From: Labilithrix luteola
GTDB taxonomy: Bacteria > Myxococcota_A > Polyangia > Polyangiales > Polyangiaceae
Length of the DNA stretch: 5,338 bases
Reading direction: 5' to 3'
Assembly (NCBI GenBank): GCA_026225435.1
Contig: JAMFST010000078.1
Coordinates: 1-5,338, forward strand
The translations under genes and the position numbers were made by a program. Shown piece after piece: positions 1 through 5,338 of this stretch (position 1 is its first letter; the number at the start of each line of letters is the position of its first letter). The notes beneath the pieces are model-generated. The model did no database searches. It was not told the DNA's origin and was given only the letters and a program-made list of their open reading frames with translations.

Positions 1-993
1 CGCCTGGTTGAGCGTCTGCATCCCATACTTGTCCTGGCCGACCTGCATCTGCGAGTAGATCTGGTGGTTCTTCCCCTCGCGGATCAGGTTCCGGATGGCG
101 GCGTTGGGGATCATGATCTCGAGCGCCGCGGCGCGCCCCGGAGCACCGGCGCGCGGGAGCAGCTGCTGCGAGAGGACCGCCTGGAGCACGAAGGACATCT
201 TCGAGCGGATCTGCTCCTGCTGGTGCGGCGGGAACACGTCGATGACGCGGTTGATGGTCGACACCGCGCTGTTGGTGTGGAGCGTGGCGAACACCAGGTG
301 ACCCGTCTCGGCGATGGTCAGCGCGGCCTCGATGGTCTCGAGGTCACGCATTTCTCCGACGAGCACCACGTCCGGATCCTGCCGGAGGATGTACTTGAGG
401 GCATCCTTGAACGACGCCGTGTCCGAGCCGATCTCGCGCTGGTTCACCACCGAGAGCTTGTGCGGGTGCACGTACTCGATGGGATCCTCGACGGTCATGA
501 TGTGCAGCCGCTGCTCGCTGTTGATCTTGTCGATCATCGAAGCGAGCGTGGTGCTCTTCCCCGAGCCGGTCGGCCCGGTAACGAGGATCAGCCCGTTCGG
601 TCGGTTACAAAGATCCGCGACCACCTGCGGGAGCCCCAGGTCGTCGAAGTTGAGGATCTTGAACGGGATGGTTCGGAAGGCGCCCGCCACCGCCCCGCGC
701 TGCACGTAGATGTTGGCGCGGAAGCGAGACAGGTTCTTCACGCCGAACGAGAGATCGAGCTCGTTGGTCCGCTCGAACTGGATCTTCTGCTCCTCGCTGA
801 GGATCGAGTAGCAGAGCTGCTTCGAGTCGATCGCGCTGAGCGGCGGGACCTTGAGCGGCACCACGTCACCGTCGACACGCAACAGAGGCGGCGTGCCGGT
901 GGTGATGTGCATGTCGCTCGCGCCCTTCTCGATCATCGCCTTGAGGAGCTGATGAAGGGTGATCCGGAGCTCCTGGGGCGGTGCTTGCATCAT
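1..993 (-). CDS. pilT: PilT, type IV pilus retraction ATPase (3' end outside window)
   Basis: This gene encodes the cytoplasmic hexameric ATPase that powers pilus depolymerisation and retraction. Reading the minus strand from 993 gives 331 uninterrupted residues that reach the window edge; PilT proteins are usually about 340-375 residues, so only a short C-terminal tail is missing. Visible motifs are KGASDMHI (about 23-30), Walker A GPTGSGKS (140-147), Asp box TVEDPIE (167-173), Walker B RQDPDVVLVGEMRD (204-217) with catalytic Glu214, and His box TLHTN (237-241). AIRNLIRE (299-306) is the C-terminal motif known to be needed for PilT retraction, and it separates this protein from PilB-type ATPases. 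There is no MshEN domain and no tetracysteine, as expected for PilT. Two ATG codons are adjacent (993 and 990); the first is chosen because it is nearer the AAGGAG site. The gene follows pilB by 16 bases, so the two are almost certainly one operon. In Myxococcus pilC comes next, but that lies outside this window. All key residues are intact. Confidence 0.96.
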   Translation of the reverse strand, partial: MMQAPPQELRITLHQLLKAMIEKGASDMHITTGTPPLLRVDGDVVPLKVPPLSAIDSKQLCYSILSEEQKIQFERTNELDLSFGVKNLSRFRANIYVQRGAVAGAFRTIPFKILNFDDLGLPQVVADLCNRPNGLILVTGPTGSGKSTTLASMIDKINSEQRLHIMTVEDPIEYVHPHKLSVVNQREIGSDTASFKDALKYILRQDPDVVLVGEMRDLETIEAALTIAETGHLVFATLHTNSAVSTINRVIDVFPPHQQEQIRSKMSFVLQAVLSQQLLPRAGAPGRAAALEIMIPNAAIRNLIREGKNHQIYSQMQVGQDKYGMQTLNQA

Positions 994-1005
994 GGGGCGA
1001 TGTTT

Positions 1006-1011
1006 CTCCTT
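1006..1011 (-). promoter_or_regulatory. Ribosome binding site of pilT
   Basis: On the minus strand AAGGAG lies here and overlaps the TAA stop codon of pilB. It is 12 bases before the first ATG (993) and 15 before the second (990), so it favours the first. The overlap with the upstream stop fits translation of pilT by ribosomes finishing pilB. It is a direct match to the Shine-Dalgarno consensus; the spacing is slightly long. Confidence 0.75.
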
Positions 1012-2713
1012 AGTCAGACATCGTGACGCGAAGGATCTCTTCGGTCGTGGTCATACCGTCGAGCACCTTCTGGATGCCGCTCATGCGCAGGGTCATCATG
1101 CCGCTCTTGATGGCTGCGGCCTTCAGCTCCGCGGTCGACGAGCCCTGGAGGACCATCTCCTTCAGCTGCTCGGTGAAGCGCATGACCTCGTAGAGCGCGA
1201 TGCGCCCCTTGTACCCGGTGTCGTTGCAGGTCCGGCAGCCGACCCCCTTCATCAGCTTGGCACCGTGGATCTGCGCCGGGGTGAGCCCCACCTCGACCAG
1301 CGCGGTCTGATCCATCGGCGGCGCCGGCTGCTTGCAGTCGACGCAGATCTTGCGAGCAAGGCGCTGGGCGAGCACGAGATTGACGCTGGCCGTGATGAGG
1401 AACGGCTCCACGCCCATGTTCAGCAGGCGCGAGATGGTCGCCGGCGCGTCGTTGGTGTGCAGCGTCGAGAGCACCATGTGGCCCGTGAGCGCCGCCTTGA
1501 CCGCGATCTCCGCCGTCTCGAAGTCGCGGATCTCGCCGACCATCAAGATGTCCGGGTCCTGTCGCAGGAAGGCGCGCAGCGCCATCGCGAAGTTGAGCCC
1601 GATCTCGTCGTGCATCTGCACCTGGTTGATGCCGTGCAGGTTGTACTCGACCGGATCTTCGGCGGTGCTGATGTTGTGCGCCGTCTTGTTGAGATCCGAG
1701 AGCGCCGAGTACAGCGTCGTCGTCTTCCCCGACCCGGTTGGGCCGGTGACGAGCACCATGCCCCACGGCTGATGGATGGCCCACAGGAAGTCGTCGAGCG
1801 GCTTCTGGTCGAAGCCGAGCTTCGTCATGTCCAGCTGCAGGTTCCCCTTGTCGAGGAGCCGCATGACGATCTTCTCGCCCCACAGCGTCGGCAGGACGGA
1901 GACGCGGAAGTCCATCTCCCGCCCCTTGCCCATCTTCAGCTTGATGCGACCGTCCTGGGGCAAGCGCCGCTCGGCGATGTCCAGGCTGCTCATGATCTTC
2001 ACGCGGCTGGCGATGGCTGCCTTCAGCTTCATCGGCGGCGTCATCTCCTCGAGGAGCACGCCGTCGACGCGGTAGCGGACGCGGAGCTTCTTCTCGTACG
2101 GCTCGATGTGGATGTCGCTCGCCCCCTTCTTGATGGCGTTGAGCAAGATCATGTTCACGAGACGGACGACCGGCGCGTCGGCCGATTGCTTCTCCAGCTC
2201 GAGGACGTTGAACTCCTCCTCGTCGCCGCTGAAGTCGATCTCCTCCTCGTCGAACCCGGCCATGACCTCGTCGTACGAGGGGCCCTGGTTGTAGAATTTA
2301 TCGACCGCCGTCGCGATCGCGGTCTCCGACGCGATGACCGGCTCGATGTTGTAGCCGGTGAGGAACTTCAGATCGTCGATGGCGTTGAGGTTCGTCGGGT
2401 CGGCCATCGCCACGATGAGCGAGCTGCCGGCACGCGAGACCGGGATGACCCGGTGCTTCTCGCACTGCTCCTTGGAGACGAGCTTGAGGATGTCCGCGTC
2501 GATCTCGTACTCCTCGAGATTGACCGTCGGGACGCGGTACTGCTGACTGAGGAAATTTGTGATCTCGGTGTCCGAGATGTAACCGAGCTTCGCGAGCGTG
2601 TAGCCGAGGTTGGTCCCGGCGCGCTGCTGCTCTTCCTGCGCGGTGCGCAACTGCGCGAGAGAGATGAGCTTCTCTCGAACCAGTAGCTCGCCCAGGCGAT
2701 TCGAATTGGCCAT
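1010..2713 (-). CDS. pilB: PilB, type IV pilus assembly (extension) ATPase with N-terminal MshEN domain
   Basis: This is the complete 567-residue GspE/PulE-family ATPase that drives pilin polymerisation at the inner-membrane pilus base; the length is normal for PilB. The N-terminus (6-58) has two 24-residue MshEN motifs, starting RLGELL and NLGYTL, split by five residues, which is the arrangement that binds c-di-GMP in MshE and some PilB proteins. After a domain to about 140 and an acidic linker (154-167) comes the secretion-ATPase core: KGASDIHIEP (196-205), Walker A GPTGSGKT (324-331), Asp box AEDPVE (351-356), Walker B RQDPDILMVGEIRD (384-397) with catalytic Glu394, and His box TLHTND (417-422). 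The zinc-binding tetracysteine is complete (CVDC 457-460, CRTC 493-496), which argues for PilB rather than PilT. The ATG at 2713 is five codons before the conserved RLGELL and has a GGAG site upstream. It is the first gene of the visible pilB-pilT unit. GspE of a type II secretion system is the alternative, but the neighbouring pilT makes PilB much more likely. Confidence 0.96.
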   Translation of the reverse strand: MANSNRLGELLVREKLISLAQLRTAQEEQQRAGTNLGYTLAKLGYISDTEITNFLSQQYRVPTVNLEEYEIDADILKLVSKEQCEKHRVIPVSRAGSSLIVAMADPTNLNAIDDLKFLTGYNIEPVIASETAIATAVDKFYNQGPSYDEVMAGFDEEEIDFSGDEEEFNVLELEKQSADAPVVRLVNMILLNAIKKGASDIHIEPYEKKLRVRYRVDGVLLEEMTPPMKLKAAIASRVKIMSSLDIAERRLPQDGRIKLKMGKGREMDFRVSVLPTLWGEKIVMRLLDKGNLQLDMTKLGFDQKPLDDFLWAIHQPWGMVLVTGPTGSGKTTTLYSALSDLNKTAHNISTAEDPVEYNLHGINQVQMHDEIGLNFAMALRAFLRQDPDILMVGEIRDFETAEIAVKAALTGHMVLSTLHTNDAPATISRLLNMGVEPFLITASVNLVLAQRLARKICVDCKQPAPPMDQTALVEVGLTPAQIHGAKLMKGVGCRTCNDTGYKGRIALYEVMRFTEQLKEMVLQGSSTAELKAAAIKSGMMTLRMSGIQKVLDGMTTTEEILRVTMSD

Positions 2714-2718
2714 GCCGT

Positions 2719-2722
2719 CTCC
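2719..2722 (-). promoter_or_regulatory. Ribosome binding site of pilB
   Basis: On the minus strand the core GGAG lies five bases before the ATG at 2713, which is normal spacing. It supports this start, as does the conserved MshEN sequence beginning only five residues into the protein. Confidence 0.65.
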
Positions 2723-2884
2723 GGAGAAAAGTGCTGGGGAGCAGGGTCGAACGTGTGGCTCTGCCCGTCAAGCTCGCGACACCTGGTGAAACGGTCAACG
2801 ACGTGGCCGCACATGTCCGCATTGCGCTTACCGAAGCGCGTACGCGTCGCGAATGGCGCGCCGCGTTTGGTAGCATCGGTCCCC

Positions 2885-2890
2885 AGGTGG
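2885..2890 (+). promoter_or_regulatory. Possible ribosome binding site of the FHA gene
   Basis: AGGTGG lies ten bases before the TTG at 2901 and is the only purine-rich, anti-SD-like stretch just upstream. It is a weak match. It matters because the reading frame has a TAG stop at 2871-2873 and no ATG, GTG or TTG between that stop and 2901, so the TTG is the first available start. Confidence 0.4.
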
Positions 2891-2900
2891 TGATCTCGGG

Positions 2901-4127
2901 TTGACCTGGCTTGCGAACATCTTCGGGGGGCGAGCCGCTGCCCTGGCGCGGCGAGCTCAACGCGCCGAGATGCAAGGCGACCTCGTGCTGGCGGCCGAGC
3001 TCTACGTCGAGGCCGAGCGGACCGAGGACGCGGCCCGCGTGATGATCCTCCGCGGCGACGGCGAGGCGGAGGCGCGCGCTCGTCTGCCGCACTACGTGCA
3101 GGCCATCGCCACGGCGCCGGAGGACAGCCCCACCCGGCGGGCGGCGCGCGAGAAGCGAGCGCTGCTCATGATCGCGCTGGCGGGGGACGGAGCGCTCTCG
3201 GCTGCGGGTCGTCACGACATGCTCGAGGCGGCGCGCGAGCTGGAGGACGTCGGCAAGCCGAGCGAGGCGGCCGCGGCCTTCGCCCGCACCGGGAACGTCG
3301 AGGGGCAGGCGCGCGCGCTGGCGGCGGCGGGGAGCGTCGACGATCTCGAGGACCTGCTCTCCGAGGACGCCGACCGGCGCCGGCGCGATCGCGTGCACCA
3401 CCAGGCGCAGGCGGAGATCGATCTCCTGATCGCCTGCGGCCGGCGGCGCGAGGCGCTGGAGCTGGCGGACGCGCGGCTGCGCGAGCACCCCGACGACTTC
3501 GCCCTGCGCGAGCGGATCTCGCTGCTGCGGACGCGGCGCGCGCTGGGGCCGACGCTGGAGGTGCGGCTGCAGACCGAGGTGGGGACGCGCACCTTCAGCC
3601 TCGCGCTCGGCGCGGAGATCATCGTCGGGCGGACGACGGGAGCGGGCGTCGCGCTGGCGGTTCCGTCGCACGCGGTGAGCCGGCAGCACGTGCGCATCGG
3701 GCGGGAACCGGATGGAACCGCCTACGTCGAGGACCTCGGGAGCCGCAACGGGACGCAGCTGCACGGGATGAACATCGGCGGTCGCCACCCGGTGCCGAAG
3801 AACGGCGATCGGCTGTCGCTCATGCTCGGCAAGGAGGTGCCGCTGGGGGTCCGCGTCTCCTCCGCGATGGCCGACGCTCTCGACATCGAGCTCGCCGGCA
3901 CCGTGTTCCTCGCGCCGCTCGGCGCGGCGCACCTGCCCGAAGGATGGTCGCTCGAGGCGGCGCACGACGGGTGGCTCGAGCTGGTGTGCGAGGAGGCGAT
4001 CGGCGCCCGCGCCTACGCCCGCGACGTGGAGCTGGCGATGCGCACGACCCTGCTCGTCGGCGACGCGGTGGCGCATGCGCGCGGCATCCCCGCGGTGCTC
4101 GAGATCCTGGGAGCGCGGACGCCGTGA
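2901..4127 (+). CDS. Helical-repeat protein with FHA domain
   Basis: This is a 408-residue, probably cytoplasmic protein with no signal peptide and no clear membrane segment. Residues 14-213 are Ala/Leu/Arg-rich helices that look like TPR repeats; the clearest are about 17-49, 110-155 and 168-213 (with GRRREALELADARLREHPDD). Residues about 218-318 form an FHA domain, which binds phosphothreonine peptides: the signature residues are present as GR (243-244), SRQH (260-263) and DLGSRNGT (278-285). Residues about 325-408 match nothing I recognise. The start is TTG, followed by a short amphipathic stretch (TWLANIF), and no upstream start is possible in frame; the first ATG, at codon 24, would cut into the first helical repeat. 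The stop overlaps the kinase start by four bases, so the two are probably translationally coupled. The likely role is a phosphopeptide-reading adaptor for that kinase; the binding partner is unknown. The FHA call is firm and the cellular role is inference. The gene is visibly richer in G+C than the pil genes. Confidence 0.88.
   Translation: MTWLANIFGGRAAALARRAQRAEMQGDLVLAAELYVEAERTEDAARVMILRGDGEAEARARLPHYVQAIATAPEDSPTRRAAREKRALLMIALAGDGALSAAGRHDMLEAARELEDVGKPSEAAAAFARTGNVEGQARALAAAGSVDDLEDLLSEDADRRRRDRVHHQAQAEIDLLIACGRRREALELADARLREHPDDFALRERISLLRTRRALGPTLEVRLQTEVGTRTFSLALGAEIIVGRTTGAGVALAVPSHAVSRQHVRIGREPDGTAYVEDLGSRNGTQLHGMNIGGRHPVPKNGDRLSLMLGKEVPLGVRVSSAMADALDIELAGTVFLAPLGAAHLPEGWSLEAAHDGWLELVCEEAIGARAYARDVELAMRTTLLVGDAVAHARGIPAVLEILGARTP
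4109..4113 (+). promoter_or_regulatory. Possible ribosome binding site of the kinase gene
   Basis: GGGAG lies inside the end of the FHA gene, ten bases before the GTG at 4124. It supports the GTG start over the in-frame ATG at 4142. In such G+C-rich DNA a match this short can occur by chance. Confidence 0.4.
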
Positions 4128-5338
4128 GCTGGCGCGACTGGATGCGCAAGCTCGTCATCGACGTGGCCGATCCGCTGGACGGAGAGGACGCCACGAGCGA
4201 GGCGAAGGCGCCCGGCGGAACCGATGCGAGCGACCCCACCCGAGCATCGCGACCGTCGCGGCTGGATCAAGCGGCCACCCTCGCCCGACTGGTGACGGTC
4301 GGCGCGCCCGGCGGAATCTCCGAGGAGGAAGCGCTCGCGCTCCTGCGCGGCCTGCGGGCGACACCGGACGAGGGGCGCGCCGTCGCTGCGCTGGCCGAGC
4401 GTCGCCGCGTCCGTCACCTCCCCGCGCGCCTCGACCTGGCGCTCGCCTCCGCCTTCGCCGATCGCGGCGAGACGACCGAGGCGCTGGAGGTGCTCTCGTC
4501 CGATCCGAGCTCGCCGGCGCTGCTCTTCGCCGCCGATCTCCACGCCGACCGCGGCGCCTTGCCCGCGGCGCTGGCGCTCACCGAGCGCGTGCTGTCACGC
4601 GATCTCGACCACCCCGGTGCCCGCGAGCGACACCGCCGCTGGCTGGCGGCGCTCGGTCTGTCGCGCGACCCCACCCGCAACCCGCGCGGCGACGATCACA
4701 CCATCGTGGCCCGCGACCCGGACGCGCCGTTCATCCTGCTGCGCGAGGTGGCCCGCGGAGGGGCCGGCGCGGTCTACGAGGCGGAAGACCGCGAGCTCGG
4801 CCGGCGCGTGGCGCTCAAGGTGTACCACCAGCCGGCGCGCGACCGGGCCCAGCTCACCCACGAGGCACGTGTCGCCAGCGCGCTCGCCGGCCCGGGCGTC
4901 CCACGCGTGTTCGACGCCGATCCGGACCACGGCTGGATCGCCCTCGAGTGGGCCGCTCGCGGCGCGCTCAAGACCGCTCTGCGCGGCGGCGGCGGCAGCA
5001 GCCGTGGCGCCAGCGTCGCCGAGCGCCTCGTGCCGTTCGATCGCTGGCTCCTCCCGCTGGCCGAGACGCTCGCACGCACTCACGCCAGCGGCTGGGTGCA
5101 CCTCGACGTCAAGCCCGCCAATGTACTTCTGGACAGCACCGGCCGCCCGCTCCTCGCCGACTTCGGCATCGCCCGCCGCGCCGGCGAGGTGAGCCCCCCG
5201 GGGAGCCTCGGCTACGTCGCCCCCGAGCGCCTGGCCGGTGGCGCCGCGGCCTTCACCGACGACGTGTTCGGCTTCGGCCGCCTGCTGGAAGACGTGCTCG
5301 ACGCCCTCCCGGAGCACCCGGAGCTGGTGGCGCGCTTC
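4124..5338 (+). CDS. Hanks-type Ser/Thr protein kinase with N-terminal helical region (3' end outside window)
   Basis: This gene is open for 405 residues to the right edge. It would phosphorylate Ser/Thr on unknown protein targets. Residues 1-190 contain a polar stretch (about 18-47) and then TPR-like helices (about 48-178, e.g. 139-160). The kinase fold starts near 203: glycine loop ARGGAGAVYEAED (210-222), VALK with ATP-binding Lys232, probable helix-C Glu247, catalytic loop HLDVKPANV (326-334) with Asp328 and Asn333, DFG (346-348), APE (366-368), and TDDVFGFG (378-385) matching the helix F region. It stops before the end of the C-lobe. Odd points: the HRD arginine is leucine, the DFG-to-APE segment is short and has no threonine, and there is a Gly/Ser-rich loop at 288-297. 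The core Lys, Asp, Asn and DFG residues remain, so activity is plausible. The GTG start overlaps the FHA stop as GTGA; an ATG at codon 7 is the alternative. No membrane helix is seen so far, but one could follow beyond the edge. Confidence 0.9.
   Translation, partial: MSWRDWMRKLVIDVADPLDGEDATSEAKAPGGTDASDPTRASRPSRLDQAATLARLVTVGAPGGISEEEALALLRGLRATPDEGRAVAALAERRRVRHLPARLDLALASAFADRGETTEALEVLSSDPSSPALLFAADLHADRGALPAALALTERVLSRDLDHPGARERHRRWLAALGLSRDPTRNPRGDDHTIVARDPDAPFILLREVARGGAGAVYEAEDRELGRRVALKVYHQPARDRAQLTHEARVASALAGPGVPRVFDADPDHGWIALEWAARGALKTALRGGGGSSRGASVAERLVPFDRWLLPLAETLARTHASGWVHLDVKPANVLLDSTGRPLLADFGIARRAGEVSPPGSLGYVAPERLAGGAAAFTDDVFGFGRLLEDVLDALPEHPELVARF

Larger units (their letters stand above)
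2714..2900. promoter_or_regulatory. Divergent intergenic region between pilB and the FHA gene
   Basis: These 187 bases must carry the promoter of the rightward FHA/kinase pair, and probably that of pilB-pilT. No strong promoter is visible by eye. On the minus strand there are two -35-like words, TTGACC (2798-2793) and TTGACG (2771-2766), but the positions 17-18 bases downstream only weakly resemble a -10 box. No good GG-N10-GC sigma-54 site was found on either strand. A perfect 10-base palindrome, CGCGTACGCG, lies at 2837-2846, roughly 55 bases before the FHA start. The role as control region is inferred from the divergent layout; the promoter positions are not resolved. Confidence 0.5.

Noticed and set aside
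64..1026. Open frame (320 codons) on the plus strand opposite pilT
   Set aside because: It is in exact antisense codon register with pilT, has the same biased composition and no motif; it is a shadow of the real gene.
959..2686. Long open frame (575 codons) on the plus strand opposite pilB
   Set aside because: It is antisense to a fully conserved pilB. Its protein is a low-complexity run of Arg, Asp, Leu, His and Val typical of reading high-G+C codons backwards, and it has no recognisable domain.
2766..2798. TTGAC-type words as a definite sigma-70 promoter for pilB
   Set aside because: The sequences 17-18 bases downstream match the -10 consensus at only about two of six positions, so they are noted as possible -35 elements but not called as a promoter.
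2786..2893. 35-codon open frame starting with GTG in the intergenic region, a possible leader peptide for the FHA gene
   Set aside because: No ribosome binding site precedes the GTG, the product is a basic sequence with no recognisable features, and open frames this short are expected by chance at this base composition.
2298..4076. Open frame (592 codons) on the minus strand spanning the FHA gene, the intergenic region and the start of pilB
   Set aside because: It crosses two well-supported genes in other frames, and its composition is Arg/Ala/His-rich without any domain. It is explained by the scarcity of stop codons in G+C-rich DNA.
4595..5317. Open frame (240 codons) on the minus strand opposite the kinase gene
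   Set aside because: The plus strand here carries all the kinase motifs in order; the antisense product has only Ala/Gly/Glu/Arg-rich filler.

Overview
The window reads as chromosomal DNA from a high-G+C, Gram-negative, type IV pilus-bearing bacterium. The best guess is a myxobacterium (Myxococcota). The basis is the adjacent pilB-pilT gene order on one strand, a PilB with a paired MshEN c-di-GMP motif, and a eukaryotic-like Ser/Thr kinase beside an FHA protein, a combination very common in that phylum. This placement is an inference; there is no rRNA or other taxonomic marker here.

Layout. The left half (1-2713) is on the minus strand. It holds a complete pilB (assembly ATPase, 2713 to 1010), then after 16 bases pilT (retraction ATPase), which starts at 993 and runs off the left edge with only its C-terminal tail missing. 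A 187-base intergenic region (2714-2900) separates this from a divergent plus-strand pair: a complete gene for a helical-repeat/FHA protein (2901-4127, TTG start), and a Ser/Thr protein kinase gene that overlaps it by four bases (start 4124) and runs off the right edge before the end of the kinase fold.

How the genes may work together. PilB and PilT are the antagonistic hexameric motors that extend and retract type IV pili (twitching or S-motility). The PilB N-terminus carries the two-motif MshEN signature, so extension is plausibly tuned by c-di-GMP. The FHA/kinase pair looks like a translationally coupled phospho-signalling module: the kinase phosphorylates Ser/Thr and the FHA domain reads phosphothreonine. 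Its divergent position against the pilus motor genes suggests, but does not prove, that it regulates pilus function or shares a control region with it. The most unusual points are in the kinase: it has a long N-terminal helical region, its HRD motif reads HLD, and its activation segment is very short and has no threonine.

No RNA genes, insertion sequences, CRISPR arrays or clear terminators were seen. The only non-coding stretch is the divergent intergenic region.
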